The notes beneath the pieces are model-generated. The model saw only the letters and a program-made list of their open reading frames with translations. It had not been told where the DNA came from and did no database searches. A stretch of 64,000 nt of DNA from Cupriavidus taiwanensis (GTDB lineage Bacteria > Pseudomonadota > Gammaproteobacteria > Burkholderiales > Burkholderiaceae): the NCBI RefSeq assembly GCF_900249755.1, contig NZ_LT976854.1, forward strand, positions 870,574 to 934,573, in the 5' to 3' direction. A program made the translations under genes and the position numbers. Shown piece by piece: positions 35,903-42,059 of the stretch (its first letter is position 1; each line of letters begins with the position of its first letter).

Positions 35903-36595
35903 TCAGGCGGACGCGGTGCCGGCCTGCGCAAAGCGCGAAGCCAGCCAGGCGCCGATATCGGCAATCTCTTCCAGGCAGACCGCATGGCCCATCGGATAGG
36001 TGTGCCACGTTACCGGATTCGGCCGCGCCTGCACGAAGTCCCTGGCGGCCACGCCAAGGGCCAGCGGCACCACGTCGTCCTGCGTGCCGTGCGCGGCGAA
36101 CACCGGCGTGGCGGCGTTGGCGGGGTCTGCGTCGGATGCGAGCGCCGATGGCGCCGGCATGTAGGTGGACAGCGCGACGATGCCGGCCAGCGGCTCGGGG
36201 TGGGTCAGTCCGGCGGTGTAGGCGATGGCGCCGCCTTGCGAGAAGCCTGCCAGCACGATGCGCGCGGTCGGGATGCCGCGCGCATTCTCCCGGGCGATCA
36301 GCGCGCGAATGGCCTCGCAGGAAGCACGGATGCCGGATTCGTCGGCGCGGCGGCCAGCCTGGTCGAGGGAAACGATGTCATACCAGGCCGGCATGACATA
36401 GCCGCCATTGCAGGTCACCGGGATCGCCGGGGCATGCGGGAAGATAAAGCGCACGCCAGGCGCGGCCGGCAGCCGCAACTCGGGCACTACCGGGGCGAAG
36501 TCACTGCCGTCGGCGCCCAGCCCGTGCATCCAGATGACGGCACAGCCGGGATTGGGCGCGGTTTCAATTTCGATCGCGGGCAGCAGTTCGCTCAT
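35903..36595 (-). CDS. Carboxylesterase/phospholipase-type alpha/beta hydrolase
   Basis: A 230-residue serine hydrolase of the short carboxylesterase (acyl-protein thioesterase-like, YpfH) family. The catalytic triad is visible: Ser in GFSQGGAIAY, Asp in HGTQDDVVPLA, and His in YPMGHAVCLEE. The opening CAVIWMHGLGADGSDF supplies the oxyanion hole. There is no signal peptide, so it acts in the cytoplasm on small esters or acylated proteins. The substrate is not determined by sequence. Confidence 0.9.
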   Translation of the reverse strand: MSELLPAIEIETAPNPGCAVIWMHGLGADGSDFAPVVPELRLPAAPGVRFIFPHAPAIPVTCNGGYVMPAWYDIVSLDQAGRRADESGIRASCEAIRALIARENARGIPTARIVLAGFSQGGAIAYTAGLTHPEPLAGIVALSTYMPAPSALASDADPANAATPVFAAHGTQDDVVPLALGVAARDFVQARPNPVTWHTYPMGHAVCLEEIADIGAWLASRFAQAGTASA

Positions 36596-36715
36596 GGGGC
36601 CGGTTCCTGTGGTGAGTCTGCCTGCGCCATGCGGGCGTCAGGCAGCGCGAGTATCGCACAGGTCCGGACCTGGGTTGCCGCATGCCCCGGCACGCGCCGC
36701 GGCATGGGGTCCGCT

Positions 36716-37000
36716 TCAGGCCGCGGACGGAACGATCGGCACCGTGGTCAGGCCGGGCGTGCGCGCCGGCAGTTCGGGCATGGCCGGCGGCGTGGCGCGG
36801 CGCTTGTCGACCACGTCTTCCACGCCCTTGGCCGCGACATCCTCCAGGAACCCCACCATGTCGCGGTAGTAGGCCACCTGCATCTGTGCCTCGAGCAAGC
36901 GCCGTTCGGCCTGGAATAGCGTCAGCCTCATGTCTTGCAGTTCCCTTTCGGCAATTTTTTCCGGGCTCGGCGGACTGAACAAGTTTGCAAGCCAACGCAT
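36716..37000 (-). CDS. Small coiled-coil protein, unknown
   Basis: A 94-residue protein with a short amphipathic start (MRWLANLFSPPSPEKIAER), a central coiled coil (LQDMRLTLFQAERRLLEAQM) and a Pro/Thr-rich tail. The start is fixed by a strong ribosome site (GGAGGT seven bases before ATG); the longer upstream frame lacks one. No family is known to me. The layout resembles small scaffold or DNA-packaging helper proteins, but that is a guess. Confidence 0.6.
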   Translation of the reverse strand: MRWLANLFSPPSPEKIAERELQDMRLTLFQAERRLLEAQMQVAYYRDMVGFLEDVAAKGVEDVVDKRRATPPAMPELPARTPGLTTVPIVPSAA

Positions 37001-37150
37001 GGCAGTACCTCCAGTGCTGTCAACAGCGAGTTTGCGTGCTTTCGCCATGAGGACCAATATAGACAAGAAATCGAAAACGCGTCCCTCGGACACTTGGCCG
37101 TGGCGCCTCGCCCACAAGGATGATTGCCGCTCGCCGGACTCTACGTTAGA

Positions 37151-38077
37151 TTAATCGGCCATGACGTGGCCGGCATCGCGCGATGGCAGCGACGGTGCTT
37201 CCGGACTGCCTGCCTGCGCGTGCATGAAGCGCAGGATCGGCGGCCAGAACGTGTCGATATGCTCGGGCAGGATGGCCGCATCGTGCGGCATGGCGTCGTG
37301 CATCACCAGCGCATGCAGATGCCTGGCAGCGCTGGCAACACGCTCCGCGTGGGGCGGCACGATGACCACGTCGTCACGGCTGTGCACCACCAGCAGCGGC
37401 CGTTCCAGCTTGCTCGCGCGCGCCGCGTTGTTCCACGGATCCGGCAGCAGCCACGCGGCCCACGCGGGGATGCGCCCGGTCTGCACCGCCGCCAGCCGTG
37501 CCGAGCTGAATCCTGCGGCTATCACATAGCCATCCGGCTGCGGATCGAAACGCCGCGCGACGTCCAGCAGGATGCCCGACCCCAGCGAATGTCCCAGCAC
37601 CACGCGTCGTTTCGATTGCGGCGTGGCGGCGATGAACTGTCCATAGGCCACCAGTGCATCCTGGCGCAGCCGGCGCACGCTTGGCCGTCCGGTGCTGCGC
37701 CCATAGCCGCTGTAATCGAACACGTAGGAAGCAATGCCCGCATCGGCCAGCATGGCCTGCACCGGCTCCCAGTCCGGCAGGCATTCGTTGTCGCCATGGC
37801 ACACCATCAGGGCCGGTGCTTCGGGGTCTGCCACCGGCATGAAGGCGGCGTGCAGGGTGCGGTCCCCGCTGGCGAACGTGGCCTTCCGCACCGTAGGGGT
37901 GGAGTTGCCGGGGGTGTCCGCCTGGCTTGTCTCATCCGTTGGCGTGACAAAGGCTTTGCGCTCCAGCGCACGAAACAGCAGATGCCGCGCAACGCCAGCG
38001 GCCACGGCCATGCCCGCTGCCGCGGCCAGCCAGCGGTGACGCGCGGTCAGGGGAACAGGGCGACGATCAGGGTTCAT
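37151..38077 (-). CDS. Membrane-anchored alpha/beta hydrolase
   Basis: A 308-residue hydrolase with an N-terminal hydrophobic segment (WLAAAAGMAVAAGVARHLLF) that probably anchors it in the inner membrane facing the periplasm. The nucleophile elbow GHSLGSG, the acidic residue in VVHSRDDVVI and a late His (HDAMPHDAAIL) make the triad. ALMVCHGDNECLPDW replaces the usual HGxxG oxyanion motif. It resembles the BEM46-like group. Its start lies about 100 bp from the first palindrome of the duplicated module, in divergent orientation to it. Confidence 0.82.
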   Translation of the reverse strand: MNPDRRPVPLTARHRWLAAAAGMAVAAGVARHLLFRALERKAFVTPTDETSQADTPGNSTPTVRKATFASGDRTLHAAFMPVADPEAPALMVCHGDNECLPDWEPVQAMLADAGIASYVFDYSGYGRSTGRPSVRRLRQDALVAYGQFIAATPQSKRRVVLGHSLGSGILLDVARRFDPQPDGYVIAAGFSSARLAAVQTGRIPAWAAWLLPDPWNNAARASKLERPLLVVHSRDDVVIVPPHAERVASAARHLHALVMHDAMPHDAAILPEHIDTFWPPILRFMHAQAGSPEAPSLPSRDAGHVMAD

Positions 38078-38179
38078 GGAGCGGGGCGCCGGAGATCTAT
38101 TGCTTCAGGCTAGCAGGCCACGCTCTGCAAGTGAAGAACGGTTCATTTGCCTGGCCTTTCCCTGGCGAGCGCCGGGCGG

Positions 38180-38194
38180 CTATCCCTTCGATAG
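38180..38194. promoter_or_regulatory. Upstream palindrome, module copy 1
   Basis: A CTATC-N5-GATAG inverted repeat just upstream of the -35 element. The equivalent place in copy 2 (39802-39816) has a perfect CTATCG-N3-CGATAG. The half-sites share the GATAG core with the main operators. Confidence 0.5.
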
Positions 38195-38206
38195 AAATCT
38201 TTTTTC

Positions 38207-38235
38207 TTGACTATCTACCTACCAGTAGATAGCAT
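38207..38235 (+). promoter_or_regulatory. Promoter with TetR-type operator in its spacer, copy 1
   Basis: A -35 TTGACT and a -10 TAGCAT stand exactly 17 bases apart. The spacer is occupied by a palindrome with 8-bp arms, CTATCTAC-N6-GTAGATAG (38211-38232). A protein bound there would block RNA polymerase. The two TetR genes of this module are the natural candidates. Elements are seen; repression is inferred. Confidence 0.7.
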
Positions 38236-38303
38236 TCAGTCCATGGCACCGCTGCAACTGCCACCGAAAGCAAGAAAGTACGGAAATGTGGCGATTCCAT
38301 GGC

Positions 38304-38325
38304 ATGACCCGAGTGGTCATTTTTT
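38304..38325 (+). terminator. Leader hairpin with T tract, possible attenuator, copy 1
   Basis: A 6-bp stem (ATGACC / GGTCAT) with a five-base loop runs into six T residues, about 60 bases after the predicted transcript start and 110 bases before the coding region. Copy 2 keeps a hairpin and T tract in the same place. It may attenuate the operon. The stem is short, so this needs testing. Confidence 0.45.
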
Positions 38326-38340
38326 CAGGCCGATAAATCT

Positions 38341-38354
38341 ATCTACTAGTAGAT
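38341..38354. promoter_or_regulatory. Second operator-like palindrome, copy 1
   Basis: A perfect 14-base palindrome, ATCTACTAGTAGAT, with the same TCTAC/GTAGA half-sites as the promoter operator but no spacer. It lies about 110 bases downstream of the first operator, inside the leader, and could allow looping or a roadblock. Confidence 0.6.
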
Positions 38355-38435
38355 GCGAGCCTGGAAAGCGACCCACCGAATAGCCACTGATACCGAATTG
38401 ACGCGATCCGAAGCATCGCACCCCAGGAGCCCATC

Positions 38436-38822
38436 ATGACCAAGACCGCCAAGACCCTGCTCACCGCCGCCACCCTTGCCGCCGCGCTCGCCGGCGGCGT
38501 GGCGCAGGCCGCCAGCGTGCAAGACAACGCCGGCGACAAGTACGGCTACAGCTACCGCGTCGGCAAGGCCGATGCCTTTACCGACGGGGCCCGCAGCGGC
38601 AAGTTCGATCCGTTCACGGAAGGCGCGCGCAGCGGCAAGTTCGATCCGTTCACCGAAGGCGCCCGCGTCGGCAAGACCGACCCGTACACCGACGGCTTCC
38701 GCACCGTGGCGGGCCTGGACCGCAGCGGCGTCTCGGCCGAGCCGGCCCGCAGCTTCGATCCGTACACCGACGGTGCGCGCGTCGGCAAGGCTGACCCCTA
38801 TACCGACGGCGCGCTGGCCTGA
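38436..38822 (+). CDS. Secreted 12-residue-repeat protein, copy 1
   Basis: A 128-residue exported protein. Residues 1-25 are a clear signal peptide ending GGVAQA. A short KYGYSYRVGK stretch precedes tandem 12-residue units with the consensus [AF]-D-P-[FY]-T-[DE]-G-A-R-[VS]-G-K (first unit at residue 45). About six units are present, one interrupted by TVAGLDRSGVSAEPARS. No Cys, no membrane anchor and no known domain. The AGGAG ribosome site lies seven bases before the ATG. It is the first gene of a tightly regulated operon. The regular acidic, aromatic and Arg/Lys pattern suggests a ligand-binding or self-associating periplasmic or secreted protein; function is unknown. Confidence 0.75.
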   Translation: MTKTAKTLLTAATLAAALAGGVAQAASVQDNAGDKYGYSYRVGKADAFTDGARSGKFDPFTEGARSGKFDPFTEGARVGKTDPYTDGFRTVAGLDRSGVSAEPARSFDPYTDGARVGKADPYTDGALA

Positions 38823-38860
38823 TTGCTGCCGGCGCTGGCCGGCGGCCCACCACTTACGAT

Positions 38861-38877
38861 GGCGGCCAGTGGCCGCC
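38861..38877 (+). promoter_or_regulatory. Hairpin between repeat-protein gene and microprotein gene, copy 1
   Basis: A 7-bp stem (GGCGGCC / GGCCGCC) with a three-base loop, without a T tract. Copy 2 has an equivalent hairpin at 40563-40582. It may stabilise the upstream mRNA or lower read-through into the small gene. Confidence 0.45.
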
Positions 38878-38894
38878 GTCCGATGGAGTCCATC

Positions 38895-38996
38895 ATGAGT
38901 TTGCGTGACAGCATCCTGTTGCTTGGCGGATGGCTGGTACTTTGCGTGACGAGTGGCTCGATGATCACCTTCGCCGCGCAGGTCCTGCCTGGCTAA
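38895..38996 (+). CDS. 33-residue membrane microprotein, copy 1
   Basis: A very short gene, MSLRDSILLLGGWLVLCV then TSGSMITFAAQVLPG, with GGAG six bases ahead of its ATG. One transmembrane helix fills most of it, with Arg-Asp at the start and Leu-Pro near the end. It is credible because the second module encodes a 33-residue homologue at the same place (shared pattern R-D-x-x-L-x-L-G-G-W, S-G-S-x-I-T and Q-x-L-P). Function unknown; a membrane partner of the repeat protein or a regulator of a transporter are options. Confidence 0.7.
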   Translation: MSLRDSILLLGGWLVLCVTSGSMITFAAQVLPG

Positions 38997-39013
38997 CGCC
39001 CTGTATTGCATCG

Positions 39014-39050
39014 TGCCCCGAGGCTAGGGAATTACCCCAGCCCCGGGGCA
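39014..39050 (+). terminator. Long hairpin ending module 1 operon
   Basis: A 16-bp stem with two mismatches (TGCCCCGAGGCTAGGG pairs with CCCCAGCCCCGGGGCA) and a five-base loop, then TTTC. It lies just past the microprotein stop and before the separate promoter of the TetR gene, so it probably ends the repeat-protein transcript. Confidence 0.65.
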
Positions 39051-39057
39051 TTTCAAC

Positions 39058-39086
39058 TTGAGCGTCTATCTTCGCGTAGATAAACT
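39058..39086 (+). promoter_or_regulatory. Operator-covered promoter of TetR gene 1, leaderless layout
   Basis: TTGAGC and TAAACT stand 17 bases apart. The spacer and the start of the -10 carry the palindrome TATCTTCG / CGTAGATA (7 of 8 paired). The -10 ends at 39086 and the ATG is at 39093, about where transcription should begin. There is no ribosome site. Autoregulation and leaderless translation are inferred. Confidence 0.65.
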
Positions 39087-39092
39087 GCTTGC

Positions 39093-39674
39093 ATGAAACC
39101 CCAATCCGTACGCGAGCAATTGCTCGAGCACACCCTGATCCTGATCCGCCGGCGCGGCTTCAACGGCTTCAGCTACCGCGACCTGGCGGAGCTGGTGGGC
39201 GTGAAGACCTCCAGCATCCACTATTACTTTCCCACCAAGGAAGACCTGGTCCAGGAAGCGGTAAAGGAATACAGCGCCCGCCTGGCCGAGCGCATCCATG
39301 GCATCGACACCAGCCTGCCGGTCACCGAGCAGGCCGCGATCTACCTGGCGCCGTTCCGCGCCAGCTGCGGCTCGGACCAGATCTGCCTGTGCGGCATGCT
39401 GTCGACCGAGACCCTGTGCCTGCCCGAATCCGTTCACAAGATGCTGCAAGGCTTCTTCCTGCTGAACGAGCAATGGCTGGCCGGGCTGCTGAAGCGGGCC
39501 CAGCCCCATCGCAGCACGCCGTTCCCGGTACCGCCGGCGCGGCTGGCGCAAGTGGTGTTCGGCTCGCTGCAGAGCGGGCTGATCGCGGCACGCCTGTTCG
39601 GCACCTCGGACCGCGTTGAAGCCGCCGCCGACACGCTGATGGCGGCCGTATCCGATCAAGTTTGCGCGCGATAG
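39093..39674 (+). CDS. TetR-family repressor, module copy 1
   Basis: A 193-residue TetR/AcrR regulator. The DNA-binding part is RGFNGFSYRDLAELVG with recognition helix VKTSSIHYYFPTKEDLV (residues 21-53). The ligand domain contains a Cys-rich stretch, SCGSDQICLCGMLSTE (C92, C98, C100), then C109. C98 is shared with copy 2 and lies where NemR-like repressors carry sensory cysteines, so electrophile or redox sensing is possible. The gene has its own operator-covered promoter and no ribosome site, which fits a leaderless, self-repressed mRNA. A strong terminator follows. Its likely targets are the TATCTAC palindromes here and in module 2. Confidence 0.88.
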   Translation: MKPQSVREQLLEHTLILIRRRGFNGFSYRDLAELVGVKTSSIHYYFPTKEDLVQEAVKEYSARLAERIHGIDTSLPVTEQAAIYLAPFRASCGSDQICLCGMLSTETLCLPESVHKMLQGFFLLNEQWLAGLLKRAQPHRSTPFPVPPARLAQVVFGSLQSGLIAARLFGTSDRVEAAADTLMAAVSDQVCAR

Positions 39675-39689
39675 CAGTGGCGCGTCTGA

Positions 39690-39726
39690 AGCCGTCATGT
39701 GGCGCGAGCCGCATGGCGGTTTTTTT
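39690..39726 (+). terminator. Rho-independent terminator after TetR gene 1
   Basis: A 12-bp stem with two G-U pairs (CCGTCATGTGGC / GCCGCATGGCGG), a GCGA tetraloop of the GNRA type, and nine T residues. This is a textbook intrinsic terminator and separates the two modules. Confidence 0.92.
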
Positions 39727-39801
39727 ATGCCCGCGTCGCGGGCCGCCAAATTGCCGAAAAATCGCTTCATAAACAAGGTTTTAGCGCGATTTTGGGGAAA
39801 C

Positions 39802-39816
39802 CTATCGCACCGATAG
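39802..39816. promoter_or_regulatory. Upstream palindrome, module copy 2
   Basis: A perfect CTATCG-N3-CGATAG inverted repeat, 13 bases ahead of the -35 element, in the same position as the weaker one in copy 1 (38180-38194). Confidence 0.5.
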
Positions 39817-39828
39817 AAATGTTTTTCC

Positions 39829-39857
39829 TTGACTCTCTACCTAGTAGTAGATAGTAT
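39829..39857 (+). promoter_or_regulatory. Promoter with TetR-type operator in its spacer, copy 2
   Basis: TTGACT and TAGTAT stand 17 bases apart. The spacer holds CTCTCTAC-N6-GTAGATAG (39833-39854), the copy 1 operator with one arm mismatch. Conservation of the operator across the duplication supports a shared repressor. Confidence 0.7.
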
Positions 39858-39926
39858 CGAGTCCATGGAAGCGCTGCACCGCCACCAACAAGCAAGACCA
39901 GGCGGCATGCGGCGATCCCATTGCAC

Positions 39927-39948
39927 GACCGGAAGCGGTCATTTTTTT
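39927..39948 (+). terminator. Leader hairpin with T tract, possible attenuator, copy 2
   Basis: A 5-bp stem (GACCG / CGGTC) with the loop GAAG, then A and seven T residues. It sits at the same distance from the promoter as the hairpin in copy 1. The stem differs in sequence but keeps pairing, which favours a real RNA structure. Confidence 0.45.
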
Positions 39949-39957
39949 GAGAGCAGC

Positions 39958-39977
39958 TATCTATCTACTGATAGATA
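39958..39977. promoter_or_regulatory. Second operator-like palindrome, copy 2
   Basis: A perfect TATCTAT-N6-ATAGATA repeat within the leader, matching in place the 14-base palindrome of copy 1, though with a different spacer. Confidence 0.55.
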
Positions 39978-40054
39978 AGAAATCAAAAACGTCCGCAACA
40001 GCCACTGACACCGAATTGACGCGATCCCGAATCATCGCACCCCAGGAGCCCACC

Positions 40055-40525
40055 ATGACCAAGACCGCCAAGACCCTGATCACCGCCGCCACCCTTGCCG
40101 CCGCGCTCGCCGGCGGTGTGGCGCAGGCCGCCAGCGTGCAGGACAACGCCGGCGACAAGTATGGCTACAGCTACCGCGTCGGCAAGGCCGATGCCTTTAC
40201 CGACGGGGCCCGCAGCGGCAAGTTCGATCCGTTCACCGAAGGCGCGCGCGTCGGCAAGGCTGACCCGTACACCGACGGCGCGCGCACCATCGCCGCCACG
40301 GTGCCGGCCGACAGCTACGGTTACAACTACCGCAGCGGCAAGTTCGACCCGTTCACCGAAGGCGCTCGCGTCGGCAAGCCCGACCCGTACACCGACGGCG
40401 CCCGCACCGTAGCCGGCCTTGACCGCAGCGGCGTATCGGCCGAGCCGGCCCGCAGCGTCGACCCGTACACGGATGGCGCGCGCGTCGGCAAGGCTGATCC
40501 CTACACCGACGGCGCCATCGCCTGA
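40055..40525 (+). CDS. Secreted 12-residue-repeat protein, copy 2
   Basis: A 156-residue paralogue of the protein at 38436. The signal peptide and first 44 residues are almost the same (one Leu to Ile change). About seven D-P-[FY]-T-[DE]-G-A-R units follow. One is interrupted by a second tyrosine-rich block (PADSYGYNYRSGK) that copies the KYGYSYRVGK region, so the extra length arose by internal duplication. It ends VGKADPYTDGAIA. The start at 40055 follows AGGAG; the upstream frame overlaps the leader. It shares the operon layout with a microprotein and TetR gene 2. Function unknown. Confidence 0.75.
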   Translation: MTKTAKTLITAATLAAALAGGVAQAASVQDNAGDKYGYSYRVGKADAFTDGARSGKFDPFTEGARVGKADPYTDGARTIAATVPADSYGYNYRSGKFDPFTEGARVGKPDPYTDGARTVAGLDRSGVSAEPARSVDPYTDGARVGKADPYTDGAIA

Positions 40526-40562
40526 GAGCCGGCCGGCCTGGCGCCGGCCATCGAACAATACC

Positions 40563-40582
40563 GGGCCGCCACGGTGCGGCCC
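40563..40582 (+). promoter_or_regulatory. Hairpin between repeat-protein gene and microprotein gene, copy 2
   Basis: A 7-bp stem (GGGCCGC / GCGGCCC) with a six-base loop, ending eight bases before the microprotein ribosome site. It is the counterpart of 38861-38877. Confidence 0.45.
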
Positions 40583-40599
40583 CGCTTCAGGAGTTGACC

Positions 40600-40701
40600 A
40601 TGCGTTGGCGTGACACTGCGCTGATCCTGGGCGGATGGGTAGGGCTTTGCCTGGCAAGCGGGTCCCTCATCACGCTGATCGCACAAACGCTGCCGGCCTG
40701 A
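40600..40701 (+). CDS. 33-residue membrane microprotein, copy 2
   Basis: The homologue of the microprotein at 38895, again 33 residues: MRWRDTALILGGWVGLCL then ASGSLITLIAQTLPA. AGGAG lies six bases ahead of the ATG. The same length, the same single hydrophobic helix, and conserved Arg-Asp, Gly-Gly-Trp, Ser-Gly-Ser and Leu-Pro positions argue strongly that both are translated. TetR gene 2 starts 32 bases later, so here all three genes probably share one transcript. Confidence 0.7.
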   Translation: MRWRDTALILGGWVGLCLASGSLITLIAQTLPA

Positions 40702-40733
40702 CTGGTCCGGCGGCAAGCCGAGGAGTGAATGCC

Positions 40734-41321
40734 ATGAATGCCCCAACCGTACGCGAGCAACTGGTCGAACATGCGCTGGTGCTGATCCGCCGCAGGGGGT
40801 TCAACGGCTTCAGCTACCGCGACCTGGCCGAGCTGGTCGGCGTCAAGACCTCGAGCATCCATTACTACTTCCCGTCCAAGGACGACCTGGTGCTTGAAGC
40901 CGTGCGCGAATACAGCGCGCGCAAGCGGGCGCTGCTGCAGGCCATCGACCCCCGCTTGCCTTGCGCCGAGCAGGCGCGGCAGTACCTGGAGCCGCTGCGC
41001 GCGGGCGCCTGCACCGACCAGGCCTGCGTGGTGGGCATGCTGTCGGCCGACGTGCTGGCCATGCCGGAGCCCGTGCGCGCCGCGATGCAGGACTTCACCC
41101 GCTTCAATGAACAGTGGCTGGCGCGCCTGTTGGAACAGGCCGCCGCGCGCGGGGCGGCACCGTATCCGCTGCCGCCGCGGCAGTTGGCGCAGGTGGTGTT
41201 CGGCGCGTTGCAGAACGGCCTGGTCAGCGCGCGGCTGTTCGGCACGCGCGACCGGATCAATGCCGCGGCGGCGCTGCTGGCCAGCGCCATGCCGGTGGAG
41301 GAAGCGCTAGCCGAAGCCTGA
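40734..41321 (+). CDS. TetR-family repressor, module copy 2
   Basis: A 195-residue paralogue of the repressor at 39093, nearly identical in the DNA-binding region (VKTSSIHYYFPSKDDLV) and clearly diverged after residue 60. C98 is kept (ACTDQACVVGMLSAD), with C93 nearby and C77 extra. The start at 40734 follows GAGGAG by eight bases. Unlike copy 1 it has no promoter of its own and reads as the last gene of the module 2 operon, so it should be induced along with its targets. Its 3' end overlaps the convergent hydrolase gene by 15 bases. Confidence 0.88.
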   Translation: MNAPTVREQLVEHALVLIRRRGFNGFSYRDLAELVGVKTSSIHYYFPSKDDLVLEAVREYSARKRALLQAIDPRLPCAEQARQYLEPLRAGACTDQACVVGMLSADVLAMPEPVRAAMQDFTRFNEQWLARLLEQAAARGAAPYPLPPRQLAQVVFGALQNGLVSARLFGTRDRINAAAALLASAMPVEEALAEA

Positions 41322-42059
41322 CCCGGCGCGCGCGACCGCATCGCACAGCCACTGCGGGTCGTCGTGCGGCAGGTCATGGCCGGCCCAGTGGTGGGTCAGC
41401 AAGGGCACGTTCCAGGCCTGTGCGATGCGCGCCGAACAGGCCGGGTTCACCAGGCGGTCCGCCGCGGAGCACAGCAGCAATACCGGACAGCGCGGTGGTT
41501 CAGCGGGCGCGCGGTAGCGCGCGGCGGCCAGCAACTGCGCCAGCGCGGCCTGCCGGCTGACCGGTGCGTCCGCCGCGATGGCCTGCCATTGCGCAAGGTC
41601 GCCGGCCAGCGTGTCGGTGCGCGCGCAGGTGATGGCGTGGATGGTCCGCTCGCAGTACGCGCGGTCGTGCCAGCGCCGCGCCACGCGCAGCAGCTTGCCC
41701 CAGTTGCGCGGACGCAGGCGCTGCGCCGGCGTGCAGTAGGGCCGCATGCTGGTATTGACCAGCACCAGGCCGCCAACTTCTTCCGGATACGCACTGGCCC
41801 ATTCGGTCGCGGCCATCGCGCCCAGCGACATGGCCAGCACGCGGTACGGTCCCGTCACGCCGGCGGCCGTCAGCTGGCGCCGCACCGCCGTCACCATCTC
41901 CTGCACGCTCCACGGAGCCGGCTGCGCCGACAGTGCGCCATTGCCGGGCAGGTCCGGCAACAGCGGGCGCCCCAGCCCGGCGGCCTCCCATTGCGCCGGC
42001 AGCGTGCCCCAGTGGCGCGATTCGCGCGACAGTCCCCGCAAGAACACCCATCGGCTCAT
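41307..42059 (-). CDS. Alpha/beta hydrolase
   Basis: A 250-residue hydrolase (MSRWVFLRGLSRESRHWG). The expected nucleophile elbow reads AMSLGAMAA, with Ser in place; the acidic residue is in CSAADRLVNP and the His in WAGHDLPHDD. It has no signal peptide. Its ATG overlaps the stop of the M14 peptidase gene (ATGA), so the two are translationally coupled, and its stop lies inside the 3' end of the convergent TetR gene 2. A joint role with the peptidase, such as deacylating and then trimming a peptide, is possible but not shown. Confidence 0.83.
   Translation of the reverse strand: MSRWVFLRGLSRESRHWGTLPAQWEAAGLGRPLLPDLPGNGALSAQPAPWSVQEMVTAVRRQLTAAGVTGPYRVLAMSLGAMAATEWASAYPEEVGGLVLVNTSMRPYCTPAQRLRPRNWGKLLRVARRWHDRAYCERTIHAITCARTDTLAGDLAQWQAIAADAPVSRQAALAQLLAAARYRAPAEPPRCPVLLLCSAADRLVNPACSARIAQAWNVPLLTHHWAGHDLPHDDPQWLCDAVARAGSGFG

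Larger units (their letters stand above)
38180..41321 (+). repeat. Tandem duplication: operator, repeat protein, microprotein, TetR
   Basis: Two consecutive modules of about 1.5 kb share order and sequence. In each: upstream palindrome, promoter with an operator in the spacer, leader hairpin, second palindrome, repeat-protein gene, 33-codon gene and TetR gene. The second unit begins near 39802. The leaders are alike down to the ribosome site (CACCCCAGGAGCCCA), and signal peptides are nearly identical. The TetR genes are more diverged, and only copy 1 has a separate TetR promoter. This is an old duplication with regulatory divergence. Confidence 0.85.

Noticed and set aside
38211..39977. TATCTAC palindromes as insertion-sequence ends or attachment sites
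   Set aside because: They sit precisely in promoter spacers and leaders, there is no transposase or integrase, and no target-site duplication flanks the modules.
38568..40525. The DNA repeats in the repeat-protein genes as a CRISPR array
   Set aside because: Units are 36 bases with no unique spacers, stay in frame and encode a regular peptide repeat.
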